This document shows positions 1 through 8,519 of a DNA stretch of 64,000 bases, piece by piece. Origin of the DNA: Sulfolobus sp. S-194 (GTDB lineage Archaea; Thermoproteota; Thermoprotei_A; Sulfolobales; Sulfolobaceae); the NCBI RefSeq assembly GCF_012222305.1, contig NZ_CP035730.1:496001-560000 (forward strand). The letters are read 5' to 3'. Position numbers and translations under genes: made by a program. Position 1 is the first letter of the stretch, and every line of letters begins with the position of its first letter. The notes beneath the pieces were generated by a model, which saw nothing but the letters and a program-made list of their open reading frames with translations, was not told where the DNA came from and searched no databases.

Positions 1-14
1 TTACTCTTCTATCC

Positions 15-227
15 CTAGTTTCTCTTGATGCTTTTTCCCGATTCCTTGGTTGCTTTTCTCATGTCTTCAACATTGATGTGGTTCAAGGTTCTTCTTCCCT
101 CGTTTCCTAGTCTTGTCAAGTATGTTCCCCTAGCCTTAAGCTTGAGGAGTTGTTTAGGTATTATAGGGAGAGTTGAGTAAATTATCTTGAGGGCGGACCT
201 GGCGAAGTCTCTATTGGTTTGCTTGAC
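15..227 (-). pseudogene. possible transposase C-terminal remnant
   Basis: This open frame of about 70 codons has no plausible start of its own (a TGA lies just upstream at 228-230) and ends with TAG at 15-17. The translation is basic, with phrases such as RSALKIIYSTLP and YLTRLGNEGRRTLNHI, which reminds me of the C-terminal end of Sulfolobales insertion-sequence transposases, but I cannot name the family. It sits beside an inverted repeat and at the window edge. It could also be a fragment of an unrelated gene. Confidence 0.3.
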
Positions 228-263
228 TCACTTTGTCTTAGGCATATGATTAGGTCCGCCCTC
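189..263. repeat. 12-bp perfect inverted repeat, 51-bp spacer
   Basis: GAGGGCGGACCT at 189-200 is repeated as its exact reverse complement at 252-263. The arms are GC-rich in an AT-rich neighbourhood. One arm lies within the possible transposase remnant. It may be an insertion-sequence end or the footprint of a small inversion; the sequence alone does not decide. Confidence 0.55.
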
Positions 264-322
264 GCTTATACAAACTTTTCTACAAAAAATTAGCAAAAAT
301 TAGATTTTTCTGTATTTCATTC

Positions 323-350
323 ATCTCGTTTTTTACGCAAAAAATGAGAT
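323..350. repeat. 12-bp hairpin with T6/A6 arms
   Basis: ATCTCGTTTTTT and AAAAAATGAGAT can pair over 12 positions (one G-T) around a 4-base ACGC loop. It lies in the roughly 170-base gene-free stretch between the remnant above and tRNA-His. It could act as a terminator for minus-strand transcription of the tRNA or be part of a mobile-element end. Confidence 0.4.
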
Positions 351-428
351 TCCCATACTGACGTAGTTGCAAATTTAACGCTCACAGTTGCATGAAGGTA
401 AAATTTCTCTAAAAGAAGAACGTAAAAT

Positions 429-506
<78 letters not shown>

Positions 507-543
507 AATCCCATTATTATTTCTCACTTCCAATTTTTTAAGC

Positions 544-1782
544 TTACCCATGTTTCTGAACCTTATACTCTTGCTTAACTATGTCAAGTATTTCTCTAGC
601 TATAACTGTTTTATAGTTTTTATTTATTTTCTTTATAAAATTGTTTCCAATTACTATAACTTCATTATATTCAGATGAAAATCCTATATCATTTCTAGAA
701 GCATTATTTGCTATTAATAAATCAAAGCCATGTCTCTCCTTCTTTATTTTGCCTTTTTCTATTAATTCATTGTCATCTTTTACGGTCTCTGCAGCAAAAC
801 CTACTAAGAAAACACTATATTTCCTTATTATACTTGAGATCTTTACTGTTTTTTCAAGTTCTACTGAAGGAGTTTCTGTATGACTATCAATCTTTGAAGA
901 AGCCGTGTTTTTAAACTTATAATCTGCTGGAGCCCCAGCTAAAATCACAATATTATATCCGCTTTCTACAAATTTCTTTACTTCATTAGCCATTTCATCA
1001 GTTGTTTCTACTTGAACTTTCTTTTTAACATAAGGCTTTATATGAGTACTTAAAGGACCATGAACTAAAACTACATCAGCACCTCTAAAATATGCCTCGT
1101 TTGCTATTGCAACCCCCATAGTCCCACTACTAGGATTTGAAATAAATCTCACGGGGTCTAAATGCTCTCTTGTAGGACCAGCTGTAACGACAATTTTCAA
1201 TCCTTCTAAATCCTTACCCCTAAGAAGTATGGTCGAAATATAATTTGATAAATATTCTATATCTGGATAGTGAGCCACATCTCTTACAAGAAAAGGTTCT
1301 ATAACAATAACTCCCATTTCTTTCAGTTTATTTATATTATTTATCATTTGAGGGGAAAAATACATTGGTAAATGCATCGCTGGAACTAAGATTAGAGGTT
1401 TTTTTAGACCAATGAAATTAAGAGCAGTAACTGTTATTGGAGTATCTGCAATTCCATTAGCAATTTTGCTTATAGTATTTGCTGTAGCTGGTGCAATAAC
1501 GTATGCGTCATAATCTTCAGCTAATGTAACATGTTCTATTCCGCCAGAAATTTTTGTTATGACTGGATTACCGGTTGCCCACTCAAACATTGTAGGAGAA
1601 ACTAATTTCGAAGCGTCTCTACTCATAATAACCTGAACTTCTGCACTTAACCTCATTAAGCTTCTTACTAAGTCGATAGTCTTATAAATAGACACACTAC
1701 CTGTAACTCCGACTAAAATTTTTTTATTCAAAAGTTCTGAGGAGATCTCACCTATGATTTTCTTTGAGGGATGAATAACCAT
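544..1782 (-). CDS. coaBC: Bifunctional phosphopantothenoylcysteine decarboxylase / phosphopantothenate-cysteine ligase
   Basis: It makes 4'-phosphopantetheine for coenzyme A: the CoaB half joins cysteine to 4'-phosphopantothenate and the CoaC half decarboxylates the product with FMN. The 412-aa protein has the flavodoxin-like CoaC domain first (GVTGSVSIYKT near residues 25-35, the APATANTISK stretch and the PAMH active-site motif), then the CoaB domain opening with TAGPTREHLDPVRFISN. Length and order match archaeal Dfp fusions. It is divergent from ard1 with a 38-bp gap, so the two promoters overlap. Cytosolic. The start lies about 20 residues before the first conserved strand, as expected. 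Confidence 0.95.
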   Translation of the reverse strand: MVIHPSKKIIGEISSELLNKKILVGVTGSVSIYKTIDLVRSLMRLSAEVQVIMSRDASKLVSPTMFEWATGNPVITKISGGIEHVTLAEDYDAYVIAPATANTISKIANGIADTPITVTALNFIGLKKPLILVPAMHLPMYFSPQMINNINKLKEMGVIVIEPFLVRDVAHYPDIEYLSNYISTILLRGKDLEGLKIVVTAGPTREHLDPVRFISNPSSGTMGVAIANEAYFRGADVVLVHGPLSTHIKPYVKKKVQVETTDEMANEVKKFVESGYNIVILAGAPADYKFKNTASSKIDSHTETPSVELEKTVKISSIIRKYSVFLVGFAAETVKDDNELIEKGKIKKERHGFDLLIANNASRNDIGFSSEYNEVIVIGNNFIKKINKNYKTVIAREILDIVKQEYKVQKHG

Positions 1783-1820
1783 CAGACATAAATTTAAACT
1801 TCGAATAAAAACCTTATATT

Positions 1821-2324
1821 ATGGAGTTTGCTGAAGCAAAAAAGGGAAAAGAATATAGAATAAGAAATGCGAGGTTAACAGATGTAGATCAAATAATAAA
1901 AATTAATAGATTAGCTTTGCCCGAAAATTATCCCTATTATTTCTTTGTAGAACACCTAAAGGAGTATGAGGCAGCATTTTTTGTTGCGGAAAGTGATGAC
2001 GAGGTAGTAGGATATATAATGCCTAGAATAGAATGGGGATTTAGTAACTTGAAACAATTACCTACATTAGTTAAAAAAGGGCATGTAGTATCTATAGCGG
2101 TTCTAGAACAATATAGAAGATTAGGTATAGGTACTGCATTACTTCAAGCTTCAATGAAAGCGATGAAAGAGGTTTACAATGCAGAAGAAGTTTATCTAGA
2201 AGTTAGAGTGAGTAATTTACCTGCTATTAATTTGTATAGAAAATTAGGGTTTAAAGAAGTAAAAGTATTAAGACATTATTATGCAGATGGAGAAGATGCT
2301 TACCTAATGGCTGCACCTCTTTAA
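1821..2324 (+). CDS. ard1: N-terminal protein acetyltransferase Ard1/RimI type
   Basis: A 167-aa GNAT enzyme that puts acetyl groups on protein N-termini. The sequence closely resembles S. solfataricus Ard1, known for broad substrate range including Alba. Visible features are the acetyl-CoA loop RRLGIGTALL (about residues 110-120), the substrate-side LPENYPYYFFVEH segment and the C-terminal VRVSNLPAINLYRKLGF motif. TATTAT sits close before the ATG and the gene looks leaderless. Its 3' end overlaps the convergent phosphoesterase gene by 21 bp. Confidence 0.93.
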   Translation: MEFAEAKKGKEYRIRNARLTDVDQIIKINRLALPENYPYYFFVEHLKEYEAAFFVAESDDEVVGYIMPRIEWGFSNLKQLPTLVKKGHVVSIAVLEQYRRLGIGTALLQASMKAMKEVYNAEEVYLEVRVSNLPAINLYRKLGFKEVKVLRHYYADGEDAYLMAAPL

Positions 2325-2774
2325 TTCGTATTCTTTTTCGTTGTAAATAACATAATAGCCCTTTGCTAAGCTTCCTACGGAGACAACTTTAGTTTTACCT
2401 AAATCATAAACCTTTTGCTCTGTTAAGTGGCCATGAAAAACAATTTCTGGTATATTTGATAGAATTTCGGCTAAGACTTTTTGGGATCCTCTAGGATTTC
2501 TTGGGGGAAAATGAGTAATTACTTTTCTATGTGAAAATGAAATAGATAAATCTAACACACCGTCTTGGATCAATAATCCATTCTTGCGTAAGTATTTTTG
2601 AGTAGTAATATCCTCCATTTCGCCCAATATTCCCTTATATTTTTTAATATATTGAGGGCACTCTACATCACCAAGTCCCACAATTAAATCAACTTCTAAC
2701 TTGTTAAGAAAATCTATCACATCCTCTCTGCAAGGTACTTGTGTAACCAAGGCTATTTTTCTTATACCATTCAT
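2304..2774 (-). CDS. Calcineurin-like metallophosphoesterase (YfcE/MJ0936-like)
   Basis: A protein of about 156 aa starting at the ATG of MNGIRKIALV; the frame is open six codons further but that is less likely. GLGDVECP and HGHL match metal-binding motifs of small phosphodiesterases, and ITHFPPRN occupies the usual TH(G/F) position. The first motif is weak: the usual DxH at the N-terminus is not obvious (ALVTQVPCRED), so one metal site may be altered. It overlaps the CitG-like gene by about 70 bp and ends the five-gene minus-strand unit. Substrate unknown. Confidence 0.75.
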   Translation of the reverse strand: MNGIRKIALVTQVPCREDVIDFLNKLEVDLIVGLGDVECPQYIKKYKGILGEMEDITTQKYLRKNGLLIQDGVLDLSISFSHRKVITHFPPRNPRGSQKVLAEILSNIPEIVFHGHLTEQKVYDLGKTKVVSVGSLAKGYYVIYNEKEYELKRCSH

Positions 2775-3600
2775 CAAGATAATATAAACCAATACCAGTA
2801 GCTATAATATCTGCCGTTGACCCGGGATTATAACCATTTTTAACTAAAAAATCATCAAAGTCCTTTATTCTCTTCAAAGAATAATTTTTAAGGATATGGC
2901 ATGCAAGTTGTGAAACACGTATAGCAGTATAAGCTCCGTATTTTCTTAAAATTAAACCATCTGGAACTTCACATAATATTTTTATGAAACTATATAGAAC
3001 TCCTTCTTCTAATCCTTTATTTCTAATCTCTTCTACAACTTCTAAAGAATATCTATAATTTAAAACCATATTTCTTACGGCACTATCTATTTCTGAAGAT
3101 TTCAAAAAAATCTCATATAGTGCATACTTCTCTAATTCTCTGTAATCCATAACCTCTATCTTTCCCAAGTATGATAAATTCAGCTCTTGTAATGCTAGAG
3201 AGAAAAAATACGAGTCTCTGTTATTTAAAGAAAGCATAACTTGTGAAACTTTGATTAAAGTATCGCTTAATGAGTAGGAAGAAGAATAAGCAATTGGTAA
3301 CAATTGCATTGAAGTACCAAAAATAGAGAAATTTACATTAAGTTCTTTGCTTTTGACTATAGCATAGTAAAGCAAATCATAAAGACTTTCATATTTTTTA
3401 TTAAACTTTCTCTTGCAAGCTTCTTTGTAATATCTCTTCATTAATAAGGCTGAATAAAGTATGTCAGAAAAATTCACAGATTTAATATCTTTGACTCTAG
3501 AAGCATTACCAGGCTTATTTATTAAAGCCTCATCAATAGAAGCCTTAGATAAAACATAACTTATACTATCACAATATTCTTCTAATGTAGCCTTTAACAT
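2704..3600 (-). CDS. CitG/MdcB-family triphosphoribosyl-dephospho-CoA synthase-like protein
   Basis: This 298-aa protein has the family hallmarks NKPGNASR near the N-terminus and GYNPGSTADIIATGI near the C-terminus. Classical members attach a triphosphoribosyl group to dephospho-CoA to make the citrate or malonate lyase prosthetic group; no such lyase is visible here, so an archaeal branch of the family with another substrate is likely. GGTGA five bases before the ATG at 3600 sets the start; a GTG at 3609 is the alternative. It overlaps the upstream nucleotidyltransferase gene by about 32 bp. Confidence 0.8.
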   Translation of the reverse strand: MLKATLEEYCDSISYVLSKASIDEALINKPGNASRVKDIKSVNFSDILYSALLMKRYYKEACKRKFNKKYESLYDLLYYAIVKSKELNVNFSIFGTSMQLLPIAYSSSYSLSDTLIKVSQVMLSLNNRDSYFFSLALQELNLSYLGKIEVMDYRELEKYALYEIFLKSSEIDSAVRNMVLNYRYSLEVVEEIRNKGLEEGVLYSFIKILCEVPDGLILRKYGAYTAIRVSQLACHILKNYSLKRIKDFDDFLVKNGYNPGSTADIIATGIGLYYLDEWYKKNSLGYTSTLQRGCDRFS

Positions 3601-4486
3601 CTCTATCACCTATTATCATTTTTACTTCACCATCTTCACAACTCATAATCATACCTTTAGCATATATCCTATTAGACTTATACAAAAGTATAGAATATAT
3701 ACCTTCATATGAAACGAGAATTTGAGGAGCAAAACTACCTTTTATTATGGATACATTTGACAAAGAAACCACAGAAGGATAAAAAAGCGAATGAAATTTA
3801 TCATTAACATTAGCAATAATCTCTCCTTCTCCTATTCTTTTGCATGCAATATTACAATATTTTTCGACTTTATCATTCACAAAAAGAAAGGAATATTTAA
3901 TACCCTTATAAATTCCCCTAATTCTTTTATCATAAAGCTCCCTAGCAAGATCTAAGGGGACATCATAGTTCTTAATAGTTTCCAATATCCAATCTTTATC
4001 CTCATCAAAACCTTGAAATGATTCAAGAAAATCAATAGCATCTTTAATACCATAAATCACAAAATCAATATCGGAACCTTCATGCGAAATTCTAGCCAGT
4101 AAACTACCAGTTATTCCAATATTCTTAGTACCTACGTAATCATAAATTTCCAAGGCTAAACTTTCTAACTTATTTTCACTTTTTCTCATTATTTTTCTCA
4201 TTTTTTCCTCAGGTTTCAAGTGCTTTACTATCATAGACTTTCTTAATATAGGGAAAGACACATCATAACAAGGTTCATATATATATTCTTGATTAATTTT
4301 AAGCAGATTATGAACACCATAATATCTTAATACTCTTTCGTATCCTTTCCAAATCCCTTTTCCAGTGTATATGTATTTTAAATAGGCATACACGTAACCA
4401 AAAGGGTTAATATTAGAATAAACAACGTAAATACTATTATCTTTACTAATTATTAGGTCTTTATCAAGGAAATAATCTCTTCCCAT
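3569..4486 (-). CDS. Predicted nucleotidyltransferase (pol beta fold)
   Basis: A 305-aa protein. GITGSLLARISHEGSDIDFVIYG (residues about 123-145, written here as GITGSLLA...GSDIDFVIYG) is the GS-x(n)-DxD core of pol-beta nucleotidyltransferases, where the two Asp bind metal. The flanking domains are not recognised; archaeal COG1665-type proteins have this layout. It overlaps the gene before it by 34 bp and the one after by about 32 bp, so the unit is surely cotranscribed. Substrate unknown. Confidence 0.75.
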   Translation of the reverse strand: MGRDYFLDKDLIISKDNSIYVVYSNINPFGYVYAYLKYIYTGKGIWKGYERVLRYYGVHNLLKINQEYIYEPCYDVSFPILRKSMIVKHLKPEEKMRKIMRKSENKLESLALEIYDYVGTKNIGITGSLLARISHEGSDIDFVIYGIKDAIDFLESFQGFDEDKDWILETIKNYDVPLDLARELYDKRIRGIYKGIKYSFLFVNDKVEKYCNIACKRIGEGEIIANVNDKFHSLFYPSVVSLSNVSIIKGSFAPQILVSYEGIYSILLYKSNRIYAKGMIMSCEDGEVKMIIGDRDVKGYIRRIL

Positions 4487-5352
4487 CCCTTTAATCTCAC
4501 ATATGATATTGCTGTATTAGAGCTTTTTAACATATCTAAGTATTTCCTATAAATACCACCACCAACAGCATTAGCAATATATGCTGAGCCAACAGCAGCT
4601 TCCTTAAACTTGAATTCGAACTTCTTTCCAAAATCCAGTTCGTCCTTTCTTTTCCCAGAAATAATAATTGGAATGTCAAATTTAGCGGAATACCATTCAG
4701 CGATTATTCTAATTAACTCTTTTCCTCTTTCCCAATTACCATGACTATATATTACATCCTTGGTTATCTTAGCATATTTGTGTAAAAGATAAGCAACTTC
4801 ACCATCTATGAAACCAGCAGAAGTAGGACCTGGTATAATAGTACCACCAAACCCATCAATAATTTTACCGTTAACGACTATAATAAGAGCAGAAAAATTA
4901 CTTCCTACTTCTACTAAAACAAAACTATCATATAAAGTCCTATAGAAAAATGCTGAAGCTACTTTATCTGCAGTACCCATGTCTATTACGTTAACCTTTC
5001 TATATCTAGGAACACTATCAAGCTCTATAACACTCGGGATCACAAATGCATTGTTTAACCATATAGAGCTTCTTAAAAAATTCCTAAGAGGTCCTTCTTT
5101 TTTAGGATCGGCTAATGATAAAAGAAAGATCTCTTTTTCTGTTAACTTATTTACTTTATAGAAAGGTAAACCATGCCCAGATGGAAGTGCAACTAATAAC
5201 GGTCTAACTCTTATTATTTCCCTAACCAACGATAAAGCATAATGAGGAATTAAAGATGTAGGAACCTCTTTATATGAGAGTAAAATACCTAGCTCGTTTA
5301 CTTCGGCAACAGCAAATGTATTACTCCCTGGGTCTATTCCGATAAACCTCAT
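4453..5352 (-). CDS. DUF1464 ASKHA-fold kinase-like protein
   Basis: About 299 aa. It opens with FIGIDPGSNTFAVAEV, a phosphate-1 motif of the actin/hexokinase/Hsp70 ATPase fold, followed by NVIDMGTADKVASAFFYR (phosphate-2 like) and an EVGSNFSALIIVVNG stretch. This matches the archaeal DUF1464 family, annotated elsewhere as predicted butyrate kinase; the true substrate is unknown. The ATG at 5352 is preferred over an in-frame TTG nine bases upstream. It overlaps both neighbours by about 32-34 bp. Confidence 0.82.
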   Translation of the reverse strand: MRFIGIDPGSNTFAVAEVNELGILLSYKEVPTSLIPHYALSLVREIIRVRPLLVALPSGHGLPFYKVNKLTEKEIFLLSLADPKKEGPLRNFLRSSIWLNNAFVIPSVIELDSVPRYRKVNVIDMGTADKVASAFFYRTLYDSFVLVEVGSNFSALIIVVNGKIIDGFGGTIIPGPTSAGFIDGEVAYLLHKYAKITKDVIYSHGNWERGKELIRIIAEWYSAKFDIPIIISGKRKDELDFGKKFEFKFKEAAVGSAYIANAVGGGIYRKYLDMLKSSNTAISYVRLKGWEEIISLIKT

Positions 5353-5902
5353 TTTCTTCAATATAAACTTCTATCATTAAATTACTTTTTTTAACGTCAT
5401 ACCTAACCCCTTTACCGCTTATAGTCTCTTTTATTAAATTTTCTGAAAAATTCTTGAAAAATTCTGCGTTTTTCTCTTTTTCAAACCTATATATTACTAT
5501 CTGTTTTTCTGGGGAGGAATACATATTAGCCTTTTCGCCCATTAAAAGTTGAGATATAAAATCTAAAATAGCGATAACCCTATTTGTTTTTCCTTCTTCA
5601 GTAAAAGAAAGAGTAGAAATATAGCTTGAGACTAAAAAAGATAAATCTTTGGGAGTTATGGACTCAATATTAATAGATAAAGCCTTAACAGAACGTAGAT
5701 GCTTCAAAAGCAGATAGTTAAGTTGAAGATAATTTAACTCATCTTGTAACGATCTATAAAGGGAGATATATAATTCAACTGCTTTATTCGTAATATCATA
5801 TACAGTTCTTCCTTCTTCGTCCGCTATACTTTTTAACTGATTGTATAATATCTCTTTCATAAAGCACGGATGTCTAGTTTTCTCTTCACGATCATAGTTC
5901 AT
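5321..5902 (-). CDS. Uncharacterised protein with possible N-terminal ribbon-helix-helix
   Basis: About 193 aa starting at MNYDREEK; an upstream start in the same frame is less likely because a TATA-like ACAATTGTATAC stretch covers it. Residues 15-50 (KEILYNQLKSIADEEGRTVYDITNKAVELYISLY, two blocks around EEGRTVYD) have the spacing of a CopG-type RHH domain. The rest is helical with no motif I recognise. First or second gene of the overlapping unit, so it may regulate or accompany the DUF1464 protein. Confidence 0.55.
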   Translation of the reverse strand: MNYDREEKTRHPCFMKEILYNQLKSIADEEGRTVYDITNKAVELYISLYRSLQDELNYLQLNYLLLKHLRSVKALSINIESITPKDLSFLVSSYISTLSFTEEGKTNRVIAILDFISQLLMGEKANMYSSPEKQIVIYRFEKEKNAEFFKNFSENLIKETISGKGVRYDVKKSNLMIEVYIEENEVYRNRPRE

Positions 5903-5934
5903 GTATACAATTGTATACAAACAAAATTATAAAT

Positions 5935-6603
5935 TTATTCCTTAACTTCAAGAGTCAAAATGGAAAATTGCCCGCTTTCACTTACTTGAGTTTTAGTGAC
6001 AGATATATTAATCTCTGATAAAACATCACTTAAAGCTTGGGATACAAACTCAAGGAGATTTTTATCAGCTGGCTTAGTAGATATTTTACAAATAATATTA
6101 TTCCCAGAATTAGAACAGTCAATATTATCAATTAAAAAAGAAATAAAAGGCAAAAAAGAAATAAGTTTTTCTATTTCATTAGCACTATTTTTATTTATTC
6201 CTGCTAGGTTTATCCATCTTAAGTAGTCTTTTCCAGAAGCTATTATGAAAGAATAAAGCATATCTTTAACTTCATCGTTTTTTTGAAGATATTTATTTAT
6301 TAAACGTACTAGACTTGATATAAATAATTTCATAGAAACATAAGAGTAATAAATTCTTGAAAGATTGTATAAATCATCCCATGTGTTTTGAGTTTTTAAT
6401 ATTTTCTCTATCTCGGAAAAAATGTCATGTAAGACATTATCTACACTATCCTCTATATTTTTATATCCATTAGAAGTAAAAATTGAAGCTAATTTCCATT
6501 TTATAAGATTTTCAATATTAATTAGAAGTTCTGCGTTTTCTTTTGACATAGGATGAACTACTTTTTTATCTTTCTTGTCTTTCTTCTTCTCTTCTTTTGT
6601 CAC
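5935..6603 (-). CDS. Uncharacterised Sulfolobales protein with lysine-rich N-terminus
   Basis: A 222-aa protein beginning with about 14 mostly Lys/Glu/Asp residues, then predicted helices rich in Leu, Ile and Tyr; a small CSNSGNNIICKIS block lies near residue 163. No family recognised and no signal peptide or clear membrane span. It is the most upstream gene of the minus-strand unit, 32 bp before the RHH-like gene, and shares the intergenic region with tRNA-iMet. Confidence 0.6.
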   Translation of the reverse strand: MTKEEKKKDKKDKKVVHPMSKENAELLINIENLIKWKLASIFTSNGYKNIEDSVDNVLHDIFSEIEKILKTQNTWDDLYNLSRIYYSYVSMKLFISSLVRLINKYLQKNDEVKDMLYSFIIASGKDYLRWINLAGINKNSANEIEKLISFLPFISFLIDNIDCSNSGNNIICKISTKPADKNLLEFVSQALSDVLSEINISVTKTQVSESGQFSILTLEVKE

Positions 6604-6705
6604 ATTTACTAAAATAAGTTAAAGGTTAAAATATTATTTCATCAGTGGCTGCCCACAAACTGTCACATTTCCATTCGGCTCTTTGTCATCATAATGGGGG
6701 CGGGA

Positions 6706-6803
6706 TAGCGGGGCCTGGATTTGAACCAGGGACCTCGGGGTCTCACCGTGGGAACTTACCCCACTTATGAGCCCCGCGGGCTACCAGGCTGCCCTACGCC
6801 GCT
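6706..6803 (-). tRNA. Initiator tRNA-Met (CAT) with 24-nt intron
   Basis: The 74-nt mature tRNA has the archaeal initiator marks: A1-T72 end pair, three G-C pairs (GGG/CCC) next to the CTCATAA loop and a C-rich T-arm. A 24-nt intron lies between positions 37 and 38 (6742-6765), the usual BHB site; its GTGGG and CCCAC can pair. The acceptor stem reads AGCGGCG against CCCCGCT, leaving a C6-C67 mismatch. Leader and trailer can form an extra 8-bp helix (see findings). No encoded CCA. Confidence 0.95.
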
Positions 6804-6941
6804 GCTCAATCCCGCCGTATTTATTTATATTAATTAGATGTAATAAAGCTTTCTATTTATAACCTATTTTTGTGTCCTATACAACACACACTAAAGAATA
6901 TAAGAGATAGCTTTAAATGTCGTTTTGTAATAATATTGTAT

Positions 6942-7017
6942 GCCGCGGTAGTCTAGCCCGGTTCTAGGATGGGGGCCTGTCGAGCCCCTGACCCGGGTTC
7001 AAATCCCGGCCGCGGCG
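6942..7017 (+). tRNA. tRNA-Asp (GTC)
   Basis: A 76-nt intronless cloverleaf: acceptor GCCGCGG/CCGCGGC, anticodon stem GGGGC/GCCCC around CTGTCGA (anticodon GTC), T-arm CCGGGTTCAAATCCCGG, discriminator G. CTTTAAAT at 6911-6918 is a well-placed TATA box about 27 bases upstream. Confidence 0.97.
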
Positions 7018-7312
7018 CTGGCGGGCATGCCCCCATCCCTTTATATAGCTTTCTATTATTTTTTTATCTAAAGGATCTATAAATTAGTGTGTTTGTTTAT
7101 CTCTTAGTTCTTCTATATTAAGTATACATATTCTTCTTTTTTACGTAGGAAAAGAATATAAAATATTCTTTCAAATGAGACAATACAAATTATAACATAA
7201 GAGAAACCTTGACTAAGTGAAAAGGAATTTTTTAGGTTCTTTCTATGGCATAATATTGGTTAGTTTCAATAGGAGTTGTAATTCTTTATAGTTGTATTTA
7301 CTCTATATATTT
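7018..7312. other. Intergenic region with small palindromes
   Basis: No gene seen. Just after tRNA-Asp, GCCCCCATCC (about 7029-7038) is the reverse complement of the D-loop/anticodon-stem junction of that tRNA. AAGAATAT-AAA-ATATTCTT at 7152-7170 is a perfect 8-bp hairpin. CTTTATAG near 7284 is the likely TATA box of the ABC gene. Confidence 0.5.
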
Positions 7313-8014
7313 ATGTTATGTATCCATGTAAATAACGTAGAAAAAAGATATGGCAATTTAATAGCATTAAACGGAATTTCCTTTGATATAAACTGTAATG
7401 AAAAATGGGCATTACTGGGGCCTAATGGTGCTGGTAAAAGTACTTTATTAAAAATTTTGGCTGGATTAATAAGACCAGATAAAGGAGAAGTTAAGATTAT
7501 GGATAAAGATCCATCTTCCATAGAAATAAGAAAAATTCTTGGATATCTACCGGAAGATGCTGACCCTTTTCCAGGTCTTTCTGTTATAGACAATTTGAAA
7601 TTTGTAGCCTCATTAAGAAATGTGGATGAAAGCAAAATATACGACTTATTAGATATATTAGACTTGCGCCATTACATGAATTATAAGGCTTCTACATTAT
7701 CTAGAGGAAATAAACAAAAATTAGCTATTGCAATGGCTATTCTGCATGAACCTAACATTATTCTACTAGATGAGCCTTTGAATTACCTTGATATTCCAAC
7801 ACAAGAGACTGTAATAGAACTGCTAAAGAAAATGAACACTCTACTGGTTTCAACTCATATACTTTCAGTTGCAGATAAATTAGCAACAAAAATTTTGGTT
7901 ATTTCAAATGGTATTATAAGATGGATGGGTGATTTCGTCGAGCTTAAGAAAATGGCTAGTGAGAACGAACCTATTGAACATATTATAGCTAGGCTAATTA
8001 AAGGATACTATTAG
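7313..8014 (+). CDS. ABC transporter ATP-binding protein
   Basis: A 233-aa nucleotide-binding subunit with Walker A GPNGAGKS, signature LSRGNKQK, Walker B IILLDEP and switch His in STH. The spacing fits ABC-2 type export or multidrug ATPases. The ATG at 7313 is chosen because a TATA box lies about 26 bases before it (leaderless); a TTG at 7292 would add seven residues. No permease gene is next to it, so the partner must be elsewhere or it is an orphan. Confidence 0.88.
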   Translation: MLCIHVNNVEKRYGNLIALNGISFDINCNEKWALLGPNGAGKSTLLKILAGLIRPDKGEVKIMDKDPSSIEIRKILGYLPEDADPFPGLSVIDNLKFVASLRNVDESKIYDLLDILDLRHYMNYKASTLSRGNKQKLAIAMAILHEPNIILLDEPLNYLDIPTQETVIELLKKMNTLLVSTHILSVADKLATKILVISNGIIRWMGDFVELKKMASENEPIEHIIARLIKGYY

Positions 8015-8075
8015 TTTATAAGAAAAGTTTTTTAAGTATAAGAGAAAGCATAAAATTGTAAAAGGAAAAGAGAAT

Positions 8076-8519
8076 ATGAGCATTGAAGAGCTAATAACTT
8101 CTTCTCTTTCTAAATATGATAGCTATTACGCATTAAAAAATGCTAAATCCTCAAAAATTTTGATACAAAAATATAACGGAAAAGAAATAGGATTTGCGGA
8201 ACTGAAAAAATATAAAAATATTGGAGCAATATTCTATGTAGGTATCTTACCAGAATACAGAGGTAAAGGTTTTGGTAAAGAATTAATAAAGAAAGCTGAA
8301 GAGATATTTAAGAGAAAAAATATTGATATTATTGTGGCTTCAACAAAAAGTGAAAACATTGCAGCAATTAAACTGTTCAAGAGTTTGAATTACACCATAT
8401 TTAATAAAAAATATGTAAAGAATAAAATCATTGAGTTATTGGACGCGTACGAAGATGATACTATTGTTTGCAAAGAATTAAATGAAAACATAGAATGTGG
8501 AAAGATAATATTTAAGTAA
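8076..8519 (+). CDS. GNAT-family N-acetyltransferase
   Basis: A 147-aa protein with acetyl-CoA binding loop PEYRGKGFGKELIKKA (about residues 67-82) and the C-terminal SENIAAIKLFKSLNY motif of RimI-like acetyltransferases. The substrate cannot be told. It follows the ABC ATPase by 61 bp on the same strand. Its last 42 bp overlap the decayed cbiZ on the other strand. Confidence 0.82.
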   Translation: MSIEELITSSLSKYDSYYALKNAKSSKILIQKYNGKEIGFAELKKYKNIGAIFYVGILPEYRGKGFGKELIKKAEEIFKRKNIDIIVASTKSENIAAIKLFKSLNYTIFNKKYVKNKIIELLDAYEDDTIVCKELNENIECGKIIFK

